Source: Eumeta japonica
Lineage: Eukaryota; Arthropoda; Insecta; Lepidoptera; Psychidae
NCBI GenBank assembly: GCA_005406025.1
Contig: BGZK01000543.1
Span: 186,001-250,000 of the forward strand
Reading direction: 5' to 3'
Length of the DNA: 64,000 bases
Part shown: in pieces, positions 35,381 to 47,500 of the stretch
Layout of the letters: the number at the start of each line of letters is the position of its first letter
Numbering within the stretch: position 1 is the stretch's first letter
Translations under genes and position numbers: made by a program
Notes under the pieces: model-generated
Told to the model about the DNA's origin: nothing
The model's database searches: none
Seen by the model: the letters and a program-made list of their open reading frames with translations, nothing else

Positions 35381-37580
35381 ATTGTATGAATGTACTATCA
35401 TACAATGCCTTTTTAACCTAAAACATAAGTACTTACAAATTATATTAATAATTATACAATAAATTAATAAAAGTACAACCAGTGGGTTCTTATATATTTC
35501 ACACAATTGACCTCAATTTACTTGAAGCGATTGATGGTCTGGCGGGAGTAAAAACCCATCGTTTGTTTATTCCCGGAGCTTGTGCGGTATCGCTTAACTC
35601 CTTTCGCTGCGATCACGGTCATGTGTCATGAGTAAATAATACATTGTATGTAATTTGTGGATAACTTTGGAAAGATAAATCAATGGTGGATCCAGAATAT
35701 TAATGTCGCCATTATTCAAATTTCCAAAGCTATTAAATTTTTTAAAAACAAATTATGAATCTTAAATATTTATTTTGCCATTTTTCATATTTAAATAGCC
35801 ATTTTTTAAATCATATAGTAAACCCTTGTTAAAAAAAAATAAACAAGGATTTTAATCGTGCTATTTCTCGCAATTAAAAAGTATTAGTTTCTTAAAAAAA
35901 ACTGGATCCAGAGCATTTATTCTGCCAGTTTTGGTATTAAAAAAGATGTTATTTTAAAAACAAATATGGAATCCACAATATGTAAATTGATATTTTTCAT
36001 ATTTAAAAAGCTATTAATTATTTTAAAACAACCGTGTTCTTATTAAGTGCTGTTTTGTGTAATGATATCACTAGTGTTAATAAATACCTTGTGTTATTCT
36101 AATCACGAGTATCTTTAATTATGTATTACCTAGTCTTATTTGAATGCATTTAAGATATCCGATAATTTGACAGCAGTCTGTTATCAAGCGTGAACAAGAT
36201 AGTGACTACTCCAAAAATTTAATATTCAACGATAACCAATTGGAAATAAACATACACGTTCAAGTCGTAATTTGGAACCCTTGTCATAAAATTGTGCGAG
36301 ACGATACATTTTATCTGCCATCTAGTATTGACATATTACTTTAAAATTAACATTTATAGCAGTTTGAAATTGTTACCATAGATGGCGCTAATGTTCTTTA
36401 TACTGAAAATGTACAGATGTTTGTAGAAAATTTTAATAGTTTGAGATTATACGTTCAGATGACGCTGATAAAAATTCCATCTAATACACCTTTCATCTGT
36501 TCTATCAATTTTTTTATTAAATCGTATTGTCTTCTACTATTCGATACAAATTTTGTAATCAACTTTAGTACATTTTTCTTATGAGTAAGGGACTTGTAAT
36601 ATTATGACAATGCAATATTGACTAATTTATAAATAAATATTGTTTGCCGTCTGCTTGTTTTATACATATAAATTTTACAATCAATTTTAAACTAACTTAA
36701 ATGCTAGAGATCTGAAACTTTAAACTATAGATGAATACAAACATAACAGAAACTTAAAAACACAGCTCAGAATTAGTTAGTGATTTTCTGATAGATATAA
36801 AATTTTCGAGTTTCAAATCATGCGTACTAAACATTTAAGTGCATAAAAGAGGAAGAAAATGAAGGTAAAAGAGAATTTTTTTTCATTAAAAATGCATTGG
36901 GCCACGTTTTTAAAACGAACTACCAGATATTAAATAGCCCCATAGTAGGTTCTCACACCATAGAAATCGTCCCTTTTTTTGATTGTCAACTTTTAATCGC
37001 TGTGAAAATACTTGTAAGTTTTAAAACTAAAAGCGTAGCGCGCATGTAATAGATAATAGTTGTTGCATCAATCGTTCATGTACTCTCTGACGATTTTTTT
37101 GCTATAGACAGATGATAATTCACTGCTGGCAGCTAGCTGGGCCGGCGTCCCACTGGAGTCACTATAGCTTTCGTAGGTAACCATGAGTGAAAAAAATAAA
37201 GTAATAGAAAGAAAAAATAATAAACCTTATTTTAACTATAAAAGTCTAACACACGAAAATGGCCGCCAATTACCTTTGTATTATAAGCGATCGCCGCGCC
37301 CGTATGATTGAAAAGTTGCAAAACGGATTAATACTACCGTGCTACAAGTCGCCGCAAAGTAACGTGTATGTTTCAATATTTTATTTTGGTCATTATTCAC
37401 GTTAAAGTCGACTATATTTGCTATGGAGTCTTCCATACAATATAAATATGCAAGTTGTCATGTTTTATAATTATATTATTCCAAATGTAACGAAATTACC
37501 CGTCCAACATTTTGCTTTCTTTTGTAAATTACTCTATACCTATGGACTTGTGCATAAGAATTCACGTAATGAAAATTAAT
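35381..37580. other. AT-rich stretch, nothing recognised
   Basis: No coding block. Scattered short words such as 'atggcgctaatg' (about 36384) and 'tgacgctgataaaaattccatc' (about 36459) suggest degraded repeats, but I cannot assign them. Confidence 0.4.
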
Positions 37581-37589
37581 TGCGTTTCA

Positions 37590-39540
37590 GTGCCTCAATA
37601 AAAATAAAATATATCTAGCCGTAAATCATTTGAAAGATTATATAAAAGGTGCAAATCCCGAAATTATAAATATATTTAAAGATGATGTGCTTCACAGCGA
37701 CCCAAAAATGTTTTTGTGCAATCTTTTGAAACGATGGAAAAAATACCATAGCAAAACAGAATAATCATAACAAAACAAAAGAAATAGTTAGAGGAATCAT
37801 TTGATGTTTCAAAATGCATACACGATCAAGCAGGGCCTAGTTCAAGCCATTTATTATGCATTTCTAAATGGTTTATAAGGCCGTCCTTATAAACCATTTT
37901 TAGAGTCCACATTAAGAGGACAGTGAAATTTTGCTACTGTAATAAAACATATAACCGCCAAGTCGCCTAGATCTGTGAAATTAATAAAAAACGTATGCAC
38001 ATACAAAAGTAATCAATCATCAATGGATCAATCATCAAGCCAGCAATATACACCTACTAAGGCTCTAGCCGTTTTTATTGATTGCAAATTAACTAAAGTA
38101 CAGTAAAGCACAGTAAAACATACTTTGTCACAGTGCATTAACCAAAGGTATCAATTTGTATCCTCCCCATTCACAAGTTATGGAAACAAAGAGAAAATGT
38201 TACCCACAGAAAAATAAAATTCATATTACAGAAACTGCAGTCAATATTAATTTACAGGGTTTACTTGATCGCACTGTTGAATAAATAACTGAAATACATA
38301 AATAAGTAATACTAGAAATTTTGAAACGATTTGAGAGTAATGGAACATTTAAAATGATATATAAATTGTGAATCGACGGAGGCTCTGGCCACTCTCTATA
38401 CAGACAAAAGTTTGCCGATCCATTTGACATAGATTCCGATATTGTTCAGTCCTCGTTAGTACCTCTACAACTGCAATATTATACATCTAACGAATGTGTA
38501 ACCGTATGGAGAAATTCAAAACCCAGCTCTTGTAGACGTATACGTTTCAGATTTTGCAAGTAATCGCACGAAAACTTGATCAGAGAATCGAGGAACAAAT
38601 AAATCAGTCACAATTAAGTGCTGTGCTTATCAATCATAAGATAAATTTTGAAATCATCCACGTCCTTCATAGGACAATGCTCGATGGTAAAGTCTTCAAC
38701 GTTTTAACACGAAACCAGTCTGCGCAGGTTTGTTACATTTGTGGTGCTTCCCCTAAAATAATGAACAATCTACAGCAAAATTAAGCCGCGCTTTTAAAAA
38801 AGAATACTTTTAATTTGGGACTTCCACTTTACACGCTCGTATTCGCTTCCTAGAATGTATACTTCATATTTCGTATACATTATTAATGAGGAAATGGAAG
38901 GTACCAAAAGGATCTCCAAATGAACGCAAGAAAGTTATTATTAACAAATTTAAAGCTCAAATAGGTATTTTAATAGATATTGTCAAGCATGGTCAAGGTA
39001 CATCTAATGATGGAAATACATAAAGACTTTTTTTTTCGATCCTATAAAATCATCAGAAATAACAGGAGTAGATGAAAGGCTTATTAGACGATTTTCAATC
39101 GTATCAAATATAATATGTTCTGGTTATGACATAAATATTGAGGCATTCCGATAATATGCACTAGAGATATCAAAACTACATATGTCTTTATATAGTTGGT
39201 ATCTGATGCCTGTTTCGGTTCACAAAATATTAATACGTAATGGAGATGTTATAGAATCAATCGTATGTCCAATTGACCAACTGAATGAAGAAGCTCTCAG
39301 GGCAAGGCACGAAGAATATAGGTATTTTCGCAAACACAACACTAGAAAGATGTCTAGGCTAAGAAGAAATAAAGATTTAATTTACATTTTATTGACTTCC
39401 TCAGATCCTCTTATGAGTACGTCTAGGTATCCTCCAAAAAGGAAAAGTCATCATTATCCAAAGATGTTTTGTCATTGTTGGAAATTAAAGTATAATTTGA
39501 TGACAACGTTAGTAGGATGTAATAATTTTAATATATAAGA
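37590..39540 (+). mobile_element. Transib/RAG1-like DDE transposon remnant
   Basis: Plus-strand frames in order read LKDYIKGANPEIINIFKDDV (about 37630; membership uncertain), LQGLLDRTVE (about 38255), IDGGSGHSLYRQKF (about 38373), SLVPLQLQYY and RRIRFRF, VLHRTMLDGKVFNVLT, CYICGASPK (about 38729), SLYSWYLMPVSVHKILI (about 39185) and FRKHNTRKMSRLRRNKDL. This order and the CYIC and YSWY..M..(S/T)VHK(I/V)L motifs correspond to Transib transposases, relatives of RAG1. By eye alignment the catalytic Glu of the (S)EARNK motif is Arg here (ALRARHEE). Stops and shifts are present, so it is inactive. Confidence 0.65.
37866..37899. repeat. Perfect 15-bp stem hairpin within the Transib-like remnant
   Basis: AAATGGTTTATAAGG, spacer CCGT, then CCTTATAAACCATTT. 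Confidence 0.7.
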
Positions 39541-39700
39541 TTTTTTCTAAAGCAACAGCTAACACATAAATTTTTTTGATAATTTTTCTGTAAATATACA
39601 TCTTTCCTTTATTCCTCTGTAACATATTATGTACAATATGTAAAAGTATTAAAAAAAAACCAAAACCGATTAAGTACTATTATGACTGGTGCCATAACAG

Positions 39701-39808
39701 TTCCGGTGGACAGTATTTGTTGAGGTATGAGATTTTGATTACAGACTGTAAGTGTAATGCCTTTATAATTTTCAGAATTCCATACCAAAAGATACTGTCC
39801 ACCGGACC
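39701..39808. mobile_element. Tiny inverted-repeat element (about 107 bp) ending TTCCGGTGGACAGTAT
   Basis: TCCGGTGGACAGTAT at the left is the exact complement of ATACTGTCCACCGGA at the right. The similarity continues inward over about 38 bp (ttg.ggtatg.gatt.tga). Non-coding, MITE-like. No clear target duplication. Confidence 0.65.
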
Positions 39809-39959
39809 CTCACGACCTGAGTTGTAGTCACACTTGACTGATTTTTTCATTTTAACTTACATTCGCGCATGGACTGATACGCGAACAAAACTGACAAACT
39901 GATATTAAAATTATAACAGAACAAAAACAAAACTAAATCTTGACAGATTTTAAACGGTA

Positions 39960-40320
39960 CGGGGTACCGTTCTCTAGGCGTGAGTTCTACTCATGCTAGA
40001 CTAGTCTTTATAATTTGTTGTTTTGCTTTAGAGTAATACACTCTATTTGGCGCCAAGCTTGATGCTTGTACATAACACTTTTTACGATACAGTAAAAACC
40101 AAAAAGTTTTTAAAAAATGACTTTGGAGGTTTCTTGTATGGGAAACCCCCTTTAATTTTTGACTTTTGATTTTGACATATTCTGAAAAAATCAACTAGTT
40201 ACCTATTATGGTTCAAAAGTTTACATCCCAGGACAGACGAACGTACGGACAAACGGACGGACAGTGTAGGTTTGTAATAGCGCTCCGTTGGAACCCTTTA
40301 TGTACGGAAACCTAAATTTA
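39960..40320 (+). repeat. Lepidopteran repeat ending 'gacggacag...tacggaaacctaaa'
   Basis: The string 'ggacagacgaacgtacggacaaacggacggacagtgtaggtttgtaatagcgctccgttggaaccctttatgtacggaaacctaaa' is the familiar 3' end of an abundant moth repeat. An overlapping open frame is not a gene. Confidence 0.65.
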
Positions 40321-40879
40321 ATTTTCTCATTTTTATCTTTCTTTTAAAAGCTTTAAATATTTTTTTTCAAAAGAGAAATAGCATAGGCACATTCTCCTAT
40401 TCCCTCGAATGCGTTGCACCACAAACACATCGATTTCTTAGGTATATGGTAATTAGTAATGTCTACTTCGATACTGAATTTCGAATTGAAAGATGAAAAA
40501 CAACATAATATAAATACATATTCAAGCCAGTAAACAATGCGACGCACATATTTTTTATAACCTAGTTGGTGGGTCACACCGCTTCGAAAGGTCTTAGCTT
40601 AGCTAGAATACTAAATTAGGTTTAATATAACGTTGACAGAGAAAGAAAATAGAATGAAAGAAACTATTTTTATTCAATTCAACATCGCTACACACTTATT
40701 CGTACTTATTTTAGGTTAAATCAAGTTTATTCACTTACCACTTTTAAAATACATTAAGAATAAGAACTGACGAGAAACTACTTTAGATCAGTTTTTTTCG
40801 TTCATTTGTTTCAACCATTGATAGTCCATTATCGGACATAGTCCTCCCTTTTAAATTTCCACGACATCTGGCCCTGAGC

Positions 40880-41290
40880 CACCTGCAACCAAAATGGGAT
40901 ACCTGCCTATCCTGCTGCGTCCAGTTCGTGATCGCCACTCGAGACCTTTTTCCTCCAGTGGCTATCGGTTCTAGTAGCGATGTGGCCCGCCCCTTGCCAC
41001 TTCAACAAAAACGATTCTGTGAGCTATGTTGGTCATTCGAGTTCTTCTGCAGATGTCTGTCTTTCAGATTTTATCTCACAGAGAGACCCTGAGGATATCT
41101 CTTTCCATTGCACGCTGAGTGACTTTGAGTTCGTTCAGAAGACCTGCATTAAGGGACCACGTCCGCATCCGTATCTCGTCACACTGAGGACACGTACTTT
41201 TCAAAGACTTTCGTCTTTGGGCTCCAGAATACATTGGATTTGAAGATGTATTTCGTATATTAAAATTAAATTCATACTTTACATCCAAGC
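40880..41290 (-). mobile_element. RTE-type LINE C-terminal remnant
   Basis: The minus strand reads LNELKVTQRAMERDILRVSL, then (frame-shifted) RTRMTNIAHRI and LEWRSRTGRSRIGRYP. This follows the RVTQRAMER..LG(I/V)SLRD.I.N and EWRPR.G.R..GRP blocks of RTE reverse transcriptases. Confidence 0.7.
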
Positions 41291-42950
41291 GCTAGTATTA
41301 TTTAAATATTAATTGATGAAAATGCCCCGAAATGGAGTGAATTTATTTAAAATTAATATAAGTATCCAAAATTTTACGATAAAACAAATTTATAGATGTT
41401 TCCATTTCTAGGTCCACTAAATATATTTGGTGATCATCAATCGCATTTCTTCAACAAAATGAATTATTCAAACATTTCATTATCCATGAATGATCAACAG
41501 ACATCGCAGTGTGCACACAGTCAGTTAGTTTCATAGAACAAATCACAATCACTAGAAGTTTAAGATAAACAAGCGAGATAATTCTCTTATAAACAAAAGG
41601 TCTTTAAAAGAAAAGACACTGAATGGTAGTCTACACTATTTTTTTAATCAGGAAACACTAAAAATGAGTTCAAAAATACTTATAATTCTAACGACGTACG
41701 GAGGTCTTGGGGCTAATATTTACTTTTGCGACTTAAAAAAAGTAATAACTCATTTGTATGTATTAAATTACGTATAACAATAAAACTGGCCAAGAACATG
41801 TCGTACCATGCTCATTATAGGGTTCCGAATCCATTATTACAAAGAGATGCACTACAGGTGAAAAACGTACGTTGTTCGTTTTTTCCATGTTTCCCGCACA
41901 GAATAGTTAAACGCACTTTAGTCGTCTATAACTAGAAAAACAAGTAGATATTTTGACTATTACTATTAAATCATTGTAAGCTAAAGGCATCAGTAAAAGA
42001 GCGTATATTTATGGCACTTCCGTCTTTTTGTTGAGAAGAGCAATTTTGCAGCAATAACTCGAAAAAAGTTTACATTCAAAAAAAATTTTTGTTGAAAGTG
42101 TTTATTAAGAGTTATCTTCGTAATTTCTTTCATGATATTTAGACATGCGGCTTAGAAAATAGAGGGTTGACACAATTTCTGCAACTTTCGGAGCGATTAT
42201 TTACGAGATTATTCACGTAATCAGAAAAATTGCTTAGAAAACTTAAAATGTTTTTAAAAGAACTGTCGAAATATGGTGCCACTCGTTGATGTTTGTTGAA
42301 AAAAAAAAATTTTTAACTTCTGTTACATGTATGGAGTGCCCTCTAAAAATATTTATTTTTGATATTTAACATCTAAAGTAAGTAGCAGCTTATATAAGAC
42401 ACCTATACTCAAATATCATCGATATCGGTCGGCCGGTCGAGGTGCAACTTGCTTAGCGCCCAATCATAGTGCTTATTTTTACTTCGCTACGTAAATATTT
42501 TATTTCCACTATTTTTTTATATCTACACGTATTTAAACATATTTTCAGTGAATGATCCATTTCTGTCTCAAATACAATTGAGCACTAATATAGATGGTAT
42601 TTCTAAGGCTGCATGTGAATCGATTTAAACTAGCCGGTTTTGTTCCTTCTGTAGACCAATTGCACGCACTCGTAATCGAAGAATGGCGTGAGACAGACTT
42701 TAACCAATAGCAATGCAGTGTCTAAAGTTTTATTTGAAAGATAGTATCGACTATAGAATATAGATTCTATAGTCTGTGTTGTCTATACATGCTGTATATG
42801 GAGCAGTCGACAGACCATTTGGCCTTTTCGAAGGGCTAAACAACACGATCGTTAGTCGACAATCTTTTATCCAGATGAACCCTTAAGTACGAGATAGAAT
42901 TGGTATGAGGCATACGTTCCCTGTTCGCTAGAACCACATATATTTGATGT
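41291..42950. other. AT-rich stretch, nothing recognised
   Basis: No coding block or repeat relative recognised. A 'tagaatatagattctata' palindrome-like word lies near 42755. Confidence 0.4.
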
Positions 42951-42959
42951 TTTTATTGT

Positions 42960-43720
42960 GACGCTAAAAGAATGTTATCCGTTTCAGCGACGTGTTGTAA
43001 CAAACGGTGAGAGCGTCCATTGCAGCACCAGGCCGACGTCTCTCGATGCGGTCTTTGACCCTGAATTCAATACGAAGCGGTTGTTGGAATACTACGAGAT
43101 AATGTCGCGATCATCCAAGGCGCGATTAACATTTAATACGTACAGATTTAAAATAGCTGGACCTAATACTGAGCGCTGCGGCACGTCTCGTTCGAATCGC
43201 ATCTCATCGCCAATCGTTGCTGAAGGAACTGCACGACTCGTATTTCAACGCGAGTCGTTCGGTTCCTTCGAGCGCGCTTGTATTACGTTCGATCGTTCGC
43301 GTAATCTGCATTTCGCAACTGAGACTAGAAAGGAACTCTTGCGGTGTACGTCATATCGGTTATATTAAGTGCGCCAGCGTGCTGTGGTAAAGAATTACTT
43401 CGCAAGTTTTCCCCATAGTATCAATATGTTATAAAAATACTCCTCATAATTTCGGGCGATACGAAGACGATTCGCCGATTTATTTACCAGCCTTACGTGT
43501 TTCTCGGTATTCCAGCATGCTGGAAAATATTCTGTAGTAAGTAATTGATTACTTTTCGAAGTCGGCTTAAAACAATCAGGTCCGAGTGTTTAACTAAATC
43601 AATCATGATCTTATCTCGTTCTGGGGCTTTGCCCTATTCCAATGGTCTTAGGATCCTAACCAACTCTTCCATGTGACAATCTTCGTCTCTTTGTCTTCCT
43701 TTGTCTCCCGAATTTATTCA
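42960..43720 (-). mobile_element. R1/jockey-type LINE reverse-transcriptase remnant
   Basis: Minus-strand frames: ELVRILRPLE-GKAPERDKI near 43650, and MRFERDVPQRSVLGPAILNL near 43200-43150 (the VPQGSVLGP box, with Gly to Arg). Then comes NNRFVLNSGSKTASRDVGL, where the YADD box is destroyed. The long plus-strand frame 42958-43368 is its antisense shadow. Confidence 0.6.
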
Positions 43721-46600
43721 ATTTTCTTATCGACAGGTGCCACCAAACGTATCTACCTTTAGTAAAAAAATTATTCTTTCTCGAACAGAACAACACACCA
43801 CTTTCGTCTGAGCACGCCAGCGAAACATTTTCGACCGCTTCAAACTCGAAAATAATGGGACTTTTATTGATAAGCTGTAGGGTTAACTGTTTTTCAGTAT
43901 TTTTTGTTTAAAATCATTTCATATTATTTATTATGAAATAGTTTCGATTTCTTAAAAACTAATAATTAACATGTAAAACTTTTCTTTAATCGAGTTCACT
44001 GTACTGTCGGCTGTCAGTTCAACCGATATAAAACCACGTAACATGGAGGAAAATCCATTGGGAATATTCACATGTAATGTCGAAAATAAAATGAAACATA
44101 CATAGACGCTTACATGAAAAATAATATTTTTTATACAAAACATATACTTAAGAGAAAGTTTCGTGTATTTATGTAATCTATTAAATTTATAAATTCGCAC
44201 AGCACCGACTTTTTCAAAGAGGACTATTCCATGACCCCACACCAGCCACACGACCACTTCGTCACGTCTTTGAAGTTGCACACGTGGAAGATTCCATTAA
44301 ATTTCCAGAGACGCAGATTCGTTGCATCATAACTTGCATTGAAAATTCCATTTTAAATTAAGTTACAGTCTTTGTTTTACGATTTGTATATGAGTTTGAT
44401 AAATCGTGCAAGTTGATTTGATATGGAATTTTAATGAATTTTTTGTATTATTTTTGATGACAGATTTTAATGGCATTCGTGAAAATTTTTGGACATGGTT
44501 CAAACCATATAAACGAATACTGAGAATGACAGCTAAACGGTACAAATCTAGTACCATTGTCATAATATCACCAATGTTAGGACATCCTGTACTTGTGCCG
44601 GCGTACACGCATTCGTTACAGAGTGCGGGCCGTCAGAAATCTCATGTTGAAGACATTTGTAATCAAACTCACATGTGTGGTATGAATACATTTACAATCA
44701 GTCGAACCCATTTTAGAAGTATTTTGGTAATCTTAAAGGAGTAAAAATAAACCATGCATTTCAAATGTTATTGTAATCGATTATCGTATTTTTACATTAT
44801 TAGACGATAAATATAAATTACCGCATTTAAAATTGAGGAAACTACGACTATAAACAATTTTATTGCATATTTTTCGTAATAACAAGAACGACTGTAGTCG
44901 TTTTATAAATAGTACATGACACATTATCGCACGTCGGTCGGCCACAATGCTAAGCCGCTCAGACACATGTTGCTGCCGGGACAATTTATAAATGTCGAGA
45001 ATGAAGTAAATAAGGATAATGGGAAACTGTTATCAAATTATTGTATTGTCATCGGTCCTTGAGATGTATGCAAAGTTTCAAGTTGATCAGACTTCTAGAA
45101 ACCGGTGAAAATTAAACTCAAAGATTCCGTTACATAGTTACATACATACATACAAACATACAGCCCAAGCTTATAAAAGCGTGTTAAAAATACGGAACTG
45201 GAACGAAAAAAACGTACACAGAAAAAATGCACATCACAAACTTACAAGCCTTTAGTCTGTTTTAATCATAATACAATAACATCAACAAATACGACTTTAT
45301 CTTTTTAATTTTCAAATTTCAACAACAAAACTATATTATTATTTGCAAAATCAAATTATAGTAACAAGCTTATGAAATACATGACGCTACAAATCACAAA
45401 CAAATTATTAAAAACAAAAATTGCGCACTACATTTTGCTACTCGTAACTTTTTTTTGTGTTTTGATGTAATGATAATACTCGTGACAAGACATTTCAATT
45501 GTTATTTTTATTTTCATATTAATTTTTACATGTTCCATAAACAGTTTATTGCATATGTCGGTTCATGTTGCATTTGCTTGTAATAAAATCCTTTCAGTTA
45601 GTGCATTTGACACTAGTATTGAGGCCGTGAACGGCGCCTTCAGGAGATTAGGAAAATTTTCATTTTGAAAAATATTATGCCATCTTCAATTACTTTTTTG
45701 CAGGTGTCGTCAATAGCAGCTTTTGAAGCAGCTTTTATACAGTGCTTTATATAACGCATCCATATCGAAATGAACGGTAATATAAATTTTTCTTATAATT
45801 TCAACGACTGTTTTATAATCAAGATATCTGTTTAAAGAAATCGACGAAATATTTTAATAGAATTGCTTTCGTTGAAATCTATTCGTGCCTCCATATATTG
45901 TAACAGGTTTTTCCAAACACGTATGTAGTTCAATTTGACATCAGAACTAGCTGGCAATTTGTTTATAAATACGTGATTCTTAGAAATCGGTTTTCAGTCG
46001 TTTGTTCAATCCATGCATTGCATTCACTAGTCTCGTACGCTTCTTTGTGCAGGGACTGAATAGGTACAAAAGCGGGATTTTCTTCCCACTCAAGGCGCCG
46101 GTGGGACATGACCCAGGATAGCTGAAAAGTGGGTCTGCTGGTAGACGCTCACCAGTGTTTCGTCTCATGGACACTGAGGTACATGCTCAACCAGTATAAG
46201 CACTTATAAAAAATCTTTGATAATAAAATTATACTCACTGTAAAACTGTTTGTTTATTCAAATAAATAATAACAATGAATGGCGTATATTTATATTAGCA
46301 TATACATAATGTGCAATGACACTATATGAAATAGAGTTAAAATCGAGATAATTAATTGGGATAAGTAATATATTAACAGCCTTTAAAAAAATAAATTATC
46401 CAAATCTTTAGAAATCGTATTTTTTTTGTGCTAATATTAAATTTATAACAAGATCTTTAAGTGATATTTGGCGATGTACAGTTCGTATCAAGTTTTTTTG
46501 TCGATAAGAAGAGTTGTGCTTGAATTTATATCAGGTTTTAAATAGCTATATCTTTTACTGAATTACTTTAAATGCTTGTGACTAATTACGGGAGATTGTT
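43721..46600. other. AT-rich stretch between LINE remnant and receptor gene, largely unassigned
   Basis: A 'catacatacatacaaacatacagcccaagcttataaaagcgtg' repeat tail is at 45040-45200. Open frames at 44406-44744 and 45980-46174 have no recognisable domain. Nothing else seen. Confidence 0.45.
45040..45200 (+). repeat. Interspersed repeat tail with CATA-repeats
   Basis: 'gtatgcaaagtttcaagttgatcagacttctagaaaccggtgaaaatt...gttacatagttacatacatacatacaaacatac' is the usual 3' layout of non-LTR-derived repeats in moths. Confidence 0.5.
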
Positions 46601-46609
46601 CTTTTCAAA

Positions 46610-47500
46610 TTAAAGAAATTGGAGTTCACACATTTTATTCTCCTTAGAATTTCTTCTGATCTGGACTGATCCGGTCCTAAATTTTTTTTTTATCAGCATT
46701 AAAAAGATACCAGTTATCACCACTCCTTGATAAGAATTAACCACAGCAAAGCAGTATATCGCGTAGAAATTATTTCCGTCTATTAGTGACAGCATATCAG
46801 TGCAGAAGGTCTGGAGACAAGTGACACTCATCAGAACGCAGGTGACGACCACCACTCTTAACAGCGTCATGTCGCCTGAAGAATCCGATGCAGCCTGGAG
46901 TCTCCTCTGACTTCGATCTGGAAGTTTTGTGATCTGCACTTTCATTATTATGCAGAATATTATAATATTGACAAAGTTAAGTGTTATTTTTAGTACCACG
47001 TATACTATGTAACAAGTGAAAAAAATTCGATCACTTATTAAGGAGGTGGCCGCCGGCAACATAGCGACCGGCACGGGTAGTGCGACACAGAACAGGTACA
47101 CCGTGATCCAACTGGGGTGTGACGGGTTAGGGAATATCACCACTTTGTTATACAAATTCTTCGTGAACATGAACATCCAGCATATCAAAGAATAGTCACT
47201 GTAAAAGGTGAAAAAAAATTTGAAAAACATCCCTACCGTCGTATATAATTCTGACGTAGAAAACACGTATTCCATGAGCGTGTTGAAACACCTCGCCAGC
47301 GTGAGGTGTGCCAGCAACTTCTCATCGTAATGCCTGACAGCAGGAACTAACGCCATGGTGAATAGTTGCAGCAAGAACCCAAAAATTGAGGCGATTATAC
47401 CGATTATCCAAAAGACTATTTGATGGCTAGAGAGAATCGCGATCGGCTCCTCTGACACGTGAAATAGATCTGTTTCGTTATTTGCCATTGTAATAAGCAC
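46610..47500 (-). CDS. Intronless seven-helix receptor, probably secretin/class-B-like GPCR
   Basis: An uninterrupted frame of 296 codons starts at 47500; a second ATG at 47488 (MANNETD, with an N-glycosylation sequon NET) could also be used. Counting from the first Met, seven hydrophobic segments lie near residues 28-50, 62-82, 93-117, 130-153, 160-185, 212-236 and 245-270. The third reads SLICWMFMFTKNLYNKVV, reminiscent of the W-M...E-x-LY segment in class B helix three. The seventh reads NSYQGVVITGIFL, like the NSxQG motif of class B helix seven. There is no cysteine-rich ectodomain or signal peptide, so it would be a bare seven-helix domain. The tail is basic (IKKKFRTG, RRNSKENK). It is a plausible insect lineage-specific orphan receptor or retrocopy; the ligand is unknown. 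Confidence 0.75.
   Translation of the reverse strand: MLITMANNETDLFHVSEEPIAILSSHQIVFWIIGIIASIFGFLLQLFTMALVPAVRHYDEKLLAHLTLARCFNTLMEYVFSTSELYTTVGMFFKFFFTFYSDYSLICWMFMFTKNLYNKVVIFPNPSHPSWITVYLFCVALPVPVAMLPAATSLISDRIFFTCYIVYVVLKITLNFVNIIIFCIIMKVQITKLPDRSQRRLQAASDSSGDMTLLRVVVVTCVLMSVTCLQTFCTDMLSLIDGNNFYAIYCFAVVNSYQGVVITGIFLMLIKKKFRTGSVQIRRNSKENKMCELQFL

Noticed and set aside
39701..39808. Terminal inverted repeat of the Transib-like element
   Set aside because: Both arms lie together downstream of the transposase remnant within 107 bp, and the ends do not resemble CAC-type Transib termini, so it is treated as a separate MITE.
42958..43368. 136-codon plus-strand open frame
   Set aside because: It is the antisense of a LINE reverse-transcriptase remnant (VPQRSVLGP on the minus strand) and shows no domain of its own.
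44406..44744. 112-codon plus-strand open frame
   Set aside because: No recognisable domain, and a competing frame on the other strand overlaps it. I saw no repeat or exon support, so it is left unassigned.
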